A stretch of DNA of 64,000 bases. Origin: an uncultured Clostridia bacterium. Lineage in GTDB: Bacteria; Bacillota_A; Clostridia; TANB77; CAG-508. The stretch is from assembly GCA_944393295.1 (NCBI GenBank), contig CALXZR010000008.1, positions 1-64,000 of the forward strand, in the 5' to 3' direction. Positions 51,319-61,700 of the stretch are shown here, one piece after another. Below the pieces are notes generated by a model. That model saw only the letters and a list, made by a program, of their open reading frames with translations. It ran no database searches and was not told where the DNA came from. Positions within the stretch are counted from its first letter, which is position 1, and the number at the start of each line of letters is the position of its first letter. The translations under genes were made by a program, and so were the position numbers.

Positions 51319-51482
51319 TTTTTTACCATTAAATACATATTGTACTTCCTTTCATATCATATTTAATGAAATTATATTTTTTATTTTTTTCAAAGTCAAT
51401 TACATTTATATTTCATTTTTAATCACATTAAAATAAATTTTTTTATTTTATTTATATACTTCATTGTTTGAGAAAAAATAGT

Positions 51483-51524
51483 AAAAAGTTGTGCAAATTA
51501 TTTTTTTAATTTACACAACTTTTT
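51483..51524. terminator. Bidirectional terminator after the CNNM gene
   Basis: AAAAAGTTGTGCAAATTA and TAATTTACACAACTTTTT form an 18-base stem with one mismatch and a short T loop. The rest of 51319-51542 is AT-rich and shows nothing else. Confidence 0.85.
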
Positions 51525-51542
51525 GTTTAATAATTATAAATT

Positions 51543-52853
51543 TTATTCTTTTTCCTCTTCTTTTTCACCTTCTAAAACTTTACAAATCTTTACACTTACA
51601 ATTCTATTATCTTCAAACTTTTCAACTTTATATATTGCCTTATCTGTCTCTACAACTGGTTTTTCTTTTGGTTTTGGAATTCTTCCAAGTTCTTCTAATA
51701 TATATCCAGATAAAGTATCATAATCCCCTTCTGGAATTGATATATCTAATATTTTTTCAAGTTCATAAATTGAAATAGTTCCATCTACTAAAAAAGTATT
51801 TTCATCTAGCTTTTCGTATTTTTCAGTTGGTACATCATATTCGTCATAGATTTCACCAACTAATTCTTCTAAAATATCTTCCATTGTAACAACACCAGCA
51901 GTTCCACCATACTCATCTACAACTATAGCTATTTGTTTTTTATTTTTTTGAAATTCTTTAAATAATTCATTTACTTTTTTAGTTTCTGGTACAAAATAAA
52001 CTTCTTTAGCTAAACTTTTAATTTTATTATTTCTATTTTTATTAGATAAAAGAATATCTTTTAAATATACTATTCCCTTTACTTCATCAATAGTCTCATC
52101 ATAAATAGGAATTCGACTATAGCCTCTTTCTTCTGTTAATTCCTCTATAACTTCACCTATACTTGTATTTGAGTCTACTGCAAACATATTTGTTCTATCT
52201 GTCATTATTTCAGATACAGTTCTATCATTAAATTCAAATACATTATTTATCATTTCTTTTTCATCTTTTTGAATAGTACCTTTTTCTTGTCCTGCGTCTA
52301 CCATCATTCTTATTTCTTCTTCTGTAACTGTGCTTTCTTCATTTTCTGTAACACCAAAAATTTTTGAAACTACATTTGTAGAAAATGTTAAAAATTTAAC
52401 AAAGGGAGCAGTTAATAGAGAAATTATTCTTATTATTCCAATTGAGCCAAAAGCAATTTTTTCATAATGTTTCATAGCTAATCTTTTTGGTACTAATTCT
52501 CCAAAAATTAAAGTAAAATAAGAAAGAATAATTGTAATTAAAACAAGTGAAATTGCTCTCCAAGCAGAAACTCCTACAGTTGGGAACCAACTATTTAATA
52601 CAGGTGCTAATTTATCAACAAAAGTATCTGCTGCAAAAGCACTTGATAAAAATCCTGCAAGTGTTATTCCTATTTGAATAGTTGCTAAAAATTTACTAGG
52701 ATTCTTTACCATTTTTTCAATTGACTTTGCCTTTTTATTTCCTTCCTTTGCCATTTTTTCTATTTTTGCATCATTTAGCGAAATAAAGGCTATTTCAGCT
52801 GCTGCGAAAAATGCATTTACGAAAATTAAAATTATTAAAACCAATATTTGCAT
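51543..52853 (-). CDS. CNNM/CorC-family transporter (hemolysin-like)
   Basis: 436 residues. DUF21/CNNM membrane domain (about 1-200) with FVNAFFAAAEIAFISLND at the start, GITLAGFLSSAFAADTF and PLILIFGELVPKRLA-like motifs (LIFGELVPKRLAMKHYE), then a CBS pair (about 205-330; IMTDRTNMFAVD, GIVYLKDILL, IAIVVDEYGGTAGVVTMEDILEELVGEI) and a C-terminal CorC_HlyC domain. These proteins move Mg2+ (or other ions). It is monocistronic or the end of a unit with the CotH gene. Confidence 0.93.
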   Translation of the reverse strand: MQILVLIILIFVNAFFAAAEIAFISLNDAKIEKMAKEGNKKAKSIEKMVKNPSKFLATIQIGITLAGFLSSAFAADTFVDKLAPVLNSWFPTVGVSAWRAISLVLITIILSYFTLIFGELVPKRLAMKHYEKIAFGSIGIIRIISLLTAPFVKFLTFSTNVVSKIFGVTENEESTVTEEEIRMMVDAGQEKGTIQKDEKEMINNVFEFNDRTVSEIMTDRTNMFAVDSNTSIGEVIEELTEERGYSRIPIYDETIDEVKGIVYLKDILLSNKNRNNKIKSLAKEVYFVPETKKVNELFKEFQKNKKQIAIVVDEYGGTAGVVTMEDILEELVGEIYDEYDVPTEKYEKLDENTFLVDGTISIYELEKILDISIPEGDYDTLSGYILEELGRIPKPKEKPVVETDKAIYKVEKFEDNRIVSVKICKVLEGEKEEEKE

Positions 52854-52881
52854 TTATATATCCTCTTTCTTGTTTATTAAA

Positions 52882-55482
52882 CTATTTACAAATTCTATTT
52901 TCATATATTCCATAATTTAAATAATGTATATAATAATCAAGTAAATTTGTATTAAAAGCTTTTTCTAAATCTATGTTATTTTTTCTATAAATCTGAACAT
53001 TAAAATCCTGGCTTCCTATTCTGCCTTCTCTAATACCAAAAATCCAAAAATGTTCTAAAGCTTGAGTATATTTATTTTCTCCTACAAAAGATTTTTCTAA
53101 ATCTTCATAAGTATTTATATATTCTTTTGGATCAAAAACAGCACTACCTTGTCTTCCTTCTTTTATTCCACAAAGTATATAATGTTTGTAAAGTTCTACG
53201 TAATTATTTCCAAACGCTTCTTTTAAATCTGAATATTTCTCAGCATACCACTTAGCATCGAAGAAAAATCCATCTGTTATTACAATATTTGGCATTGCAA
53301 TTCTTTTTTCTTTAGCTCCATATAAGCAATAATGAATATAATATTGTTTTAAGTCATCTCCAAAAGCATTATCTAAATCTTTGTATGTTTGTCTATAATA
53401 TGCCTGAGAAAATTCTAAACTTCCTCTTCTACCCTCTTTAATTCCAAAATTCATAAAATGATTTAAAGCCTCAACATATTTATTATTTCCATTAAAAGCT
53501 TGCTTTAAATCTGGATAATAATTTATATAAAACTCTGCATTAAAAACTCTAGATGCTTGTCTTCCTTCTCTTATTCCACAAAGTATATAATGTTCATATA
53601 AACCTTCGTAGTTTTCACCATAAGCATTTTTCAAATCTGGATATAAGCTCTCATAATATTTAGCATCAAAAAATACAGGATTACAAATAATTAAATTATG
53701 TGTATCTTCCTCTTCATTTTTTCCTTCATCTTCATCTAAATCTTCATCTACATTGTCTTTTTCTTCATCATTTTCTTCTTCGTCATTAAATTCTTCTTTT
53801 ATCCATTTTGTTCTTTCTACTATAAAATTTCTTAAATATTCTATACTTTCTTCATAACTATTAAAATCAATTATAACATCTTCACTATATATATCCCAAA
53901 GCTTATAATTCATTTTTTGTGAAGCATTAATACTGTCTACATATGTATTTATAGACTTTAAAAATTGACCACTTTCATTACCTAATAAAATATTATTTAC
54001 TATTGGTTCTAATGTATTATTAAAGTATGCTTTAATTTCTTCTTTTATTACAGGTATATCTAATAAATAATGACTCCAGCCTCTTCCCATAAAACCTTGT
54101 GGTGAAGTATAATTTTCCAAGTCACATCTTACTCCTAAAGCTCCATCACAATCCCAAATTGGACCTGCGTATAATTTATCTTCATCTGCTGGTTTATAGA
54201 AAAATGTTGACGATGCAAAAAAGTCCCAGTTTTTTATAAACTCTTGAACTAATATATATTTTGCAAAAGATTCTATATCAACATATTCTTCAAGTTTTTT
54301 TCCAGTATTTGGATTTATTCCATTATTTTTTATACAATCATCTATTTCTTGAAGAAACTCACTTATATAAAGCATACCATCATTTGAAGTATATTCTGGT
54401 GATTTTACTACAAAATAATTACCACTTGAAACTTTTACCCAACTTTTTTCAGCTCCATAATAAGCATTATCTAATTCTATTAAATATCCACCATTTATAT
54501 TTTCTGGATTATTTAAATCTTCAACATATTGATATAAAGCTCCATTTGAAGTAGTAGCTTGACTTGTAGGTAAGTCATCCATATCTACATCAGGATTGGC
54601 TTCTTCAAAAGCTTCTTCTAGGTCGTCAATTTCTACTCTTCCATCTCCTATTTCAACCTTTTCAGAAAGAAGATAAGTTCCTCTATACTCTCCATCATAA
54701 TATAAGTCTATTGTTTTACAATCTGGTGAATTTTCTAACCCCATTTCTTTTGCTAAATTATAAGAAATTTCATTATGTATTAAGCTAGCATCGACATAAT
54801 TTGCAAGTAAAATCCATTTTTTACTTTTTTCTCCATTTTCTAATAAATCTTGTTTTTTATCGAATTTTATTTGATATGGTTTTTTAGGTTTTGCCCAACT
54901 TGAATTTCCTCTACCTTTTATTTCCTTTAATTCGCCATCATATATTGTTGTATTATCACTTTTTAGTAATGCTACACTTCCTTTTGCTTTTGCATTATGT
55001 GCCTCATCAGACTCTATATAATCCCTGCCTTTTGATAAATCGTCACTTACAATAAACATACTGTCTATATTTTCTGATTTCATTATATTTAATGTATATT
55101 GAATTCCTATTCCTTGCTCATATACAATCAATCCAAAAGTATATATACCATCTGTTGGTTTTTCTAAACAAAATTGATCTACATTAAATGTTTGAGTATT
55201 GTCTAAGATAAATTGTTTTCCATCTTTATATATACGCACTTCTACATTATTATCATTTATTAGATTTAAATTTGTCATATCAGCTGAAGAAGGTAGAAAT
55301 AAATAATATTCATTATCTATCTTAGAAAGTTTAACCTTCATCTCTGTATTTGATTCTACATTTGCTTTATAATAAATATTGTCAAATGAAAATTCTTCTT
55401 CTGCAAAAACATTTATATTAAATAATAAAATTATAAATATAAAAGAAATACATATTGACAATATTTTCTGCTTCTTTTCCAT
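52882..55482 (-). CDS. CotH-like kinase with six C-terminal repeats
   Basis: 866 residues. A signal peptide (about 1-27) is followed by an Ig-like part and the CotH kinase domain (about 150-520): LKEIKGRGNSSWAKPKKPYQIKFD, WILLANYVDASLIHNEISYNLAKEMG, and GPIWDCDGALG (Asp-containing active-site motif). CotH kinases phosphorylate secreted coat proteins. An acidic Asp/Glu linker (about 565-590) leads to six repeats of about 40 residues ending in EGR or similar (EGRQAS, EGRRGS, EKRIAM, twice over), in two rounds of the A-B-C order also seen in the L,D-transpeptidase. The gene lies between the CNNM gene and an anchored protein gene. Confidence 0.88.
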   Translation of the reverse strand: MEKKQKILSICISFIFIILLFNINVFAEEEFSFDNIYYKANVESNTEMKVKLSKIDNEYYLFLPSSADMTNLNLINDNNVEVRIYKDGKQFILDNTQTFNVDQFCLEKPTDGIYTFGLIVYEQGIGIQYTLNIMKSENIDSMFIVSDDLSKGRDYIESDEAHNAKAKGSVALLKSDNTTIYDGELKEIKGRGNSSWAKPKKPYQIKFDKKQDLLENGEKSKKWILLANYVDASLIHNEISYNLAKEMGLENSPDCKTIDLYYDGEYRGTYLLSEKVEIGDGRVEIDDLEEAFEEANPDVDMDDLPTSQATTSNGALYQYVEDLNNPENINGGYLIELDNAYYGAEKSWVKVSSGNYFVVKSPEYTSNDGMLYISEFLQEIDDCIKNNGINPNTGKKLEEYVDIESFAKYILVQEFIKNWDFFASSTFFYKPADEDKLYAGPIWDCDGALGVRCDLENYTSPQGFMGRGWSHYLLDIPVIKEEIKAYFNNTLEPIVNNILLGNESGQFLKSINTYVDSINASQKMNYKLWDIYSEDVIIDFNSYEESIEYLRNFIVERTKWIKEEFNDEEENDEEKDNVDEDLDEDEGKNEEEDTHNLIICNPVFFDAKYYESLYPDLKNAYGENYEGLYEHYILCGIREGRQASRVFNAEFYINYYPDLKQAFNGNNKYVEALNHFMNFGIKEGRRGSLEFSQAYYRQTYKDLDNAFGDDLKQYYIHYCLYGAKEKRIAMPNIVITDGFFFDAKWYAEKYSDLKEAFGNNYVELYKHYILCGIKEGRQGSAVFDPKEYINTYEDLEKSFVGENKYTQALEHFWIFGIREGRIGSQDFNVQIYRKNNIDLEKAFNTNLLDYYIHYLNYGIYENRICK

Positions 55483-55505
55483 ATTATTCTCCTTTACCCC
55501 AAAAT

Positions 55506-56333
55506 TTATTTTTCTACTTTTATAAAACTATATTCGTTATTTGCATAATGGTTTAACAAAATTAAATACCCAGACTCAACACTACCTTCACTATTTTGCA
55601 AAGCCACATCAAGAAATACTTTACAAAAATATTCTTCATTCATATTATTTATAATATGAATTTCAAAACTAATCTTTGGTGTTATTTTCTGTAAATCTAC
55701 ATTTGCATCCTTTAAAATGCTTCCATTAAAAGAAAGTAATCTATTTTCTTCTTCAACTTTAAAATGCTCTACAATATTCATATTAGTAAAACCTAAAGTA
55801 ATTGGGTTTGAGCAATCCGTAAAAAATTTTGGTACACTATAATCATCATTACTATCTTCATTTGAATGAATAACTTCAAATTCAATGCTTTCGTTTTGAT
55901 TATTTAATTCCTCAAATTTTCCAAAATTTTTAGGATTTTTATAAGAAAAATTTAAGTTTGCATTATCTTGATTAGTTTCTAATTTTATATTATCTATATA
56001 TAATTTATTTATTGTATTTTGCTCATTTAATTCTTGCTCTCCGTTTTTATTTTCAATATATATAGCAATATCCGTATATTGAGAAATTGATAAATCTTGC
56101 AAATTTTTATTTTCACTATAATCAGTTGCATCAGCACTACTATAAATTAAAATTTGATTAATTTTAAAATTTGGATCTTTATTTTCTTCAAACATTTTTA
56201 CAATTTGATTAGAAAAACTATTAACCATTCTATTTCTTTTAAAAATAAAACTATATCCAAGTATTAAAATTAATATAATAATTATTATTAATATAATTAT
56301 AAAAAATTTTTTTAATTTTTCTTTTTTTAGCAC
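55506..56333 (-). CDS. Membrane-anchored extracellular protein, unknown
   Basis: 275 residues. A basic N-terminus (LKKEKLKKFF) and a long hydrophobic segment (about 11-30), then about 240 residues outside the membrane, rich in Asn, Glu and Ser and low in Cys. No family recognised. It is followed 24 bases later by the CotH gene and may be co-transcribed with it. It may be a partner or substrate of the CotH kinase; this is only a guess from position. Confidence 0.65.
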   Translation of the reverse strand: MLKKEKLKKFFIIILIIIIILILILGYSFIFKRNRMVNSFSNQIVKMFEENKDPNFKINQILIYSSADATDYSENKNLQDLSISQYTDIAIYIENKNGEQELNEQNTINKLYIDNIKLETNQDNANLNFSYKNPKNFGKFEELNNQNESIEFEVIHSNEDSNDDYSVPKFFTDCSNPITLGFTNMNIVEHFKVEEENRLLSFNGSILKDANVDLQKITPKISFEIHIINNMNEEYFCKVFLDVALQNSEGSVESGYLILLNHYANNEYSFIKVEK

Positions 56334-56370
56334 AATAGCTCCCTCTTTTTAATTAATTTGAAAACTAATA

Positions 56371-57852
56371 CTATGGGGCAATTTTATCATATAATGCCTT
56401 CATTGTATTATACACTTTTACATTCCAATCTGGATCACTTGCATATCTAATATTAACAGCTTTTATTGTAGAGCCATTATAGTAACTTGCTACAGCTTGT
56501 TCGCCTTCATATATATCTGTTCCAGCAGGATTTATGTAATATTTTGTTAGCATTTTTGCAACTAGTTCTATTCCATCTGCATATTCATTAAACATATAAG
56601 ACATATTGTATGGATCTGAATCGTAAGAACCATATCCAAATAAATTTCTTTTATTTTGAGCAATTGCTGAAGTTCCCCAAGCACTTTCATGTATTCCAAT
56701 TGCTGCTAAAAATAATCCGTTTATATTGTATTTTTCTTCCATATTATAAAATACTTCTGCATTTTGTTCAAAAATTTTATTTACATCACTTGAATTATTT
56801 GAAAAAATTGTTTTGTAGTCTTCTAAAGTAAGACCACTTTTTTGATTCATACTCATATTTTCATTTACATTTGTAACAATTTTTTGTCTTCTACATTTAT
56901 CTATCATTTCAGGATCAACAAAAGCTGATACAAAACTATCTTTATTTACATACCCAACATAATCAAAAATTTGAACTTTACACCAACTATCTACAATATC
57001 TAATAAAACAACATCGTAGTATTGAATAATTGTACCAATAAGTTCAGAGCCTTCGTTCATTTCACTATATAAAAAAGCTTTTTCTTTTGCATATAAAGTA
57101 TCTCCAATATGAATCTTCTGCTCAGCTAGATATTCATTTGTTCCTACATCTATTTTTTGAGTTACTGGAGTTTCTATAGTTTTTACATTAATAATAGTAT
57201 CATTTACAATTTCTGAATTACTATAAGTTCTTATAAAAGAAATTTCTTCTAGTCCTAGTATACCAGTCTGTGTTACTACTTGTTCATCTTTTGGAAGTTT
57301 TGCATTTTCTGTATATTCTGTTTGAAATTCTACTTGTCTCTGTTCTGTAAGCATTTCCTTACTTTCAGTTGTATTTATATTGTCTGTTAATATTTGAGGT
57401 AGATTAATAGCATTTTCGTTTTTTTCAAAAGTTCCAATAATTTCTTTTGGTTTGTTATCTAAATAACTTTCCTCTTCTTTTGCGAATATGTAATTACTAG
57501 AAAACATTGTTATACCTAATAGGGCTACAACGCTTACCATAATAATACTTATTGGGTCTCTTTCAACTATTAAATCTCTTAAATTAATATTATATTTTTG
57601 CTTATGTACATTACCTGTCTGCTTTCTGTTTTTAATATTTGTTTTATTTGTTAAATTACTATTTACAAATTTTTCATTTTTTGATACTTGCTTTTTAGTT
57701 TGTTTGTTTTTTCTTCTTTTAGATTTTTTTGCATTTTTTTCTTCAATTTGTTCTTTTATTTGCTCTTTTCTAATTTTTTCAAGCTCTTTAAAAACCTCTG
57801 GAAGAGCTTTATTTTTTTCTGTTTTTTCTTGTGCATTATTTAATTTTTCCAT
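56371..57852 (-). CDS. Glucosaminidase (GH73) with SH3 domain, membrane-anchored
   Basis: 493 residues. A Lys/Glu-rich cytoplasmic N-terminus of about 95 residues, one membrane segment (about 99-122), a Thr/Glu-rich linker, a bacterial SH3 domain (about 255-315; LIGTIIQYYDVVLLD, DSWCKVQIFDYVGYV), and a GH73 domain (about 355-490). The catalytic Glu is in IGIHESAWGTSAIAQNKRNLFGYGS (about residue 389). The C-terminus NGSTIKAVNIRYASDPDW is typical. It cuts N-acetylglucosaminyl bonds of peptidoglycan near the membrane. It is the start of the unit ahead of the CotH gene. Confidence 0.9.
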   Translation of the reverse strand: MEKLNNAQEKTEKNKALPEVFKELEKIRKEQIKEQIEEKNAKKSKRRKNKQTKKQVSKNEKFVNSNLTNKTNIKNRKQTGNVHKQKYNINLRDLIVERDPISIIMVSVVALLGITMFSSNYIFAKEEESYLDNKPKEIIGTFEKNENAINLPQILTDNINTTESKEMLTEQRQVEFQTEYTENAKLPKDEQVVTQTGILGLEEISFIRTYSNSEIVNDTIINVKTIETPVTQKIDVGTNEYLAEQKIHIGDTLYAKEKAFLYSEMNEGSELIGTIIQYYDVVLLDIVDSWCKVQIFDYVGYVNKDSFVSAFVDPEMIDKCRRQKIVTNVNENMSMNQKSGLTLEDYKTIFSNNSSDVNKIFEQNAEVFYNMEEKYNINGLFLAAIGIHESAWGTSAIAQNKRNLFGYGSYDSDPYNMSYMFNEYADGIELVAKMLTKYYINPAGTDIYEGEQAVASYYNGSTIKAVNIRYASDPDWNVKVYNTMKALYDKIAP

Positions 57853-58043
57853 AAAACTCCTCCTTTTATCTACAAAATTATTTATTATTCTACCTATTAT
57901 ACCATATTTATTGTATCTTATTTCTTACTTTATGGCAATACTAAATTTTGGAAATGTTATATAATAATCTGCATGTAATTATTTGTCAATAAAAAAATAA
58001 CCCAAAATTTTATATGTAATTAATTAACACAAATTAAAACATA

Positions 58044-58075
58044 AAAAGGGTATATTTTTTAAAATATACCCTTTT
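58044..58075 (-). terminator. Terminator of the 58080-63965 cluster
   Basis: AAAAGGGTATATTTT and AAAATATACCCTTTT form a 15-bp stem with a short loop; T run on the minus strand. Confidence 0.85.
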
Positions 58076-58079
58076 CTAT

Positions 58080-58763
58080 TTATTCTATAACTTTACCAGG
58101 AGATTGTACTGCATCTGGTGTTACATAATTATTATTTGTATATTCGTATGATAATATCTCCTCATCTGTACATGCTTCATAATATATCGGTGTTTTATTT
58201 TCATTTATCTCATTTTGAATTGATAAATAAAAAGCAATCTTAGAATTATTATCGTATTTTATAACAATTGAACATTCTGTAGAAGAAGTTGTTCTTTTTA
58301 TATAATTAGGAATAATTGTATAAGAAACAAGATTTAAATTATCTCCACTTAAGTTATTTTTTAAATTTTCACAAAAACTATTAAATTTGTCTTTATCAGA
58401 TATTCCTAGTTCCTTTTCTATACTTTTTGAGTTACTATCAAAATATTCTTCTATACCATCATTTGATAAGTTTTTTGTATCTAAGTAATATTTTTCAACA
58501 TATTCTGTTGCAAAACAATACATTGCCTTATATAAACTTCTTTGATTTACATTACCACTGTATACTTCAAAAAGTTTATCAACATTTGTTGGCATTATAT
58601 CTATATTACCTTCTTCTTTCGTATTATAGATATATCTTAAAGTTTTATCTGTTGGATTATTGTACAATATTATTAATGCAATTAACAATATTATTAACAT
58701 TATTACTAGAATAATAATTGCTTTTCTAATATTTTTAATATTTTTCTCTTTACTTTTGGACAT
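58080..58763 (-). CDS. Membrane-anchored hypothetical protein, possible secretion-cluster component
   Basis: 227 residues. A basic N-terminus (KSKEKNIKNIRK) and one membrane segment (about 15-34), then an extracellular part with two Cys (YCFATEYVEKYY, NSFCENLK and a later STECSIVIKYD, EACTDEE). No family recognised. It lies 9 bases downstream of the giant peptidoglycan hydrolase gene. By layout (single membrane anchor with soluble outer domain) it resembles VirB8-like or accessory conjugation proteins, but no motif proves it. Confidence 0.65.
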   Translation of the reverse strand: MSKSKEKNIKNIRKAIIILVIMLIILLIALIILYNNPTDKTLRYIYNTKEEGNIDIMPTNVDKLFEVYSGNVNQRSLYKAMYCFATEYVEKYYLDTKNLSNDGIEEYFDSNSKSIEKELGISDKDKFNSFCENLKNNLSGDNLNLVSYTIIPNYIKRTTSSTECSIVIKYDNNSKIAFYLSIQNEINENKTPIYYEACTDEEILSYEYTNNNYVTPDAVQSPGKVIE

Positions 58764-58772
58764 ATCTACCTC

Positions 58773-61700
58773 CTAATTTTTCCAATCAAATGATAAATAA
58801 CTAACATCTTTAGTTCTAACCCATTGTTCTACATCATCTGCACTCATAGCTCCACTTAAAATCTCTAATGCTATCTGAGGTTCATTATATGCTCTTCCTG
58901 AAGATTCATCGCCAGTTGCCTCTCCTGCTGTAGAACTTGTATTGGCTATGGTATTTCTAACTTTTAATATAATATCTTCATCTGATGAACTTTGATAACT
59001 ACTAATCCAAGAATAATCTGCACCCCATACTTTTAAGTGCATTACTGCTCCTTGAACACATGATGGTCTTTCTTCAAGCCATGGATATTCTTCAAGAATA
59101 GGGTCTAAATATTGTTTCTTTGCAACTTCCATTTGACAATGTAAAAATCCATCTCTATCTGTATCACAAATACTTGATAATGTTGCTTGGAACTGTTTAC
59201 TTCCACAGTAGTCATTCCAAAAATCTGATGCTGACCAAGATTGATATGCTGCCAGTGGTGCACACAATACAGGATCTTCTTCTAAACAACCTGGTATAAA
59301 TTGTGATGCTATATTATTCATATTTTTAGATGTCAATACAGTCCATTGAATAATTCCAACTGCTGTTTCACCACTTGAACAAGTACCTTGACTCTCTGGT
59401 CCACAACCATCTTGATCTGTACCACCTGATTCAAATGGTAACCAGAAAAATAATTCCCAATCGTTTTCTTCTTGTTTTTCGTTATCTATTTCTAAGTAAT
59501 CTTCAACATTTTCTACAATTGAGTCTTTATCTTGGCCATTTTCTCCACCTAGTTCATTAGTTCTTAAGATTAGTCTTATATAGTTTCCATTTGGCATATC
59601 TATTACTTCACCATCTTCAGTTGTCATTGTTTTTTGATCTTCTGGTATTAATGCAATTCCTGGTCTTTCTTTTGCATCATCTGGAAGTGGTTCAGATTCA
59701 GTGCTCTCTTCTTCTGAATTTGCTCCAGCATCAGCTCCATCAGTATATGTTTTTCCAAGTACTGTTCCTTCTTTTACAAATATTTTTCCACCCGTTTGTA
59801 CTACTGGGCTTGCTTTTACCCTTTTGTCTTCTTTTTCTTCTAATATTTCTCTAGCACTTTGTGAATATACATCATCGTAGTTATTTTCTGTATAACTATT
59901 TCTTATTTCTCCGGTGTTTTCATCTATTATTGCTAAATCATTAGTAAGTTGTAAACTCTCATTTACAATTCTTAAATCAAAACCTTCAATATATAATATA
60001 TAATCAGTAACTCCTGCTCTTTCATATTCTTCATAATAATATTTATATCCTTCTAGTTCTTCAGCTTCAGAATTGAAATAAGCTTCAACATCTTCTTCTG
60101 CTAATGCTCTTATTTTTATAAATCCAACTTCTTCTTCAACACCTGTTTCTATATTATCAATAGTTGTTGTTCCAGCTTCTATTATTTCTCCTGTAATTGG
60201 ACTTACAACATCTTGGTAAGGTTCATAACCTTCAAATTCAGCTCCATTATTTGTATCTTCAATTCTAATAATTTTTCCTGGAGCAGAGTTTGTTTTTGCA
60301 AAACTATTATAAATCATTCCTTCTAAATTTTCTTGACTCCAATTAGATGTAGAACCACAATCATATACAATAATATTTCCACTTGGATCTATTTCTTTTA
60401 TTATTTGAACATGATGTGTACCTTCGCCTTCTCTAACTAAAATATCTCCTGATTGTAACTTACTACTACAGTCTTCCCCAGCTGAAACATCTATTACTTC
60501 CCAACCATATTTTGCATTCCAATCTGTAGACATAAATACAGACGTACTAACTTGTCCTCCTTCAAAATCGTCATATCCATATTCATATAAAACCCAAGAT
60601 ACATATGCACTACAATCTATATGTGGTTCTGGTACTGGTACTGCTTTTCCATAAGAGTTGTCATATGTATAATTTCCATTTACAACATGTTCCCAAACAT
60701 TTTTTGCAGTTTCTATAAATGTTGATGCTTGATATCCTGAACCTGATCCTCCACCACCAGAAGCATATAGGGCTTCTAGTCCAGCTATTGGATTTATTAA
60801 ATTTTCTTCTATTATATTATCTTGTCCGTTTTTTTCTTTTACAATTGATTTTTCTTTTGCTAACTCAAGGCTTTCAGAATTAGCTGTTGCCTCATTTTCT
60901 ACTTCTTCTGCAGTACCATCCTCTACTTGTGTTTGATCTCCTACATCTCCTTCACCAGTTTTTACTATTTCTATAAGTACTTCGTTTTTTTTCTTTAAGT
61001 TATTTAAATCAACTTTTGAATTTATTAAAGTTCCAAATACATCTTCTACTTTTTCAAATCTTCTGATCGGCCATCCTCCTGAACCACATTCTGGTATTGG
61101 CCATTCAAATACTTCTGTTGGTATATTAGTTAAATCTTCTTTATCAAAATAATCTAACTCTACTATTAATTCTTTAAAATCTCTATATATTGCATCTGAA
61201 TCAAGTGTATTCATATTTTCTAACATATTAAATGCAGTTAATGAATCTCTGGTAACAGAAAAGCTTCCTATTAAATCTGGATTTCTTTCATCATCTTCTT
61301 TATTATCTTTGCTTCTATCTGTTTTTTCTTGATCCTCTTTTATTAACTCTGCTCTTTCTGGTGTTCCATCATATATGTAATATTTATTTGTTGAAAAAAT
61401 CTGTTTAATTTTCTCATTTGTTGGTCCCCTTTGACCGTCTTGTATTTGAGATATATTACTTTTTATTCTCTCTCTATAATATATTTGTCCTGGATTATTT
61501 ATATCAACAGCATCTTCACCTTCTGCACCTTCATATAATTCCCATGAACCTTCTGTTTCTTTATATTCATAAGCTGCCCAATAATTAGGTTCAAACCATC
61601 CTCCAGCTTGAATAGTTCCTTCAGCAGCAATTTCTTCAATTGTTTTTCCTAAAGCTTTTTTAGCAACTTTTATACCTTCTTCTTTGGCTTGTTCTGAAGT

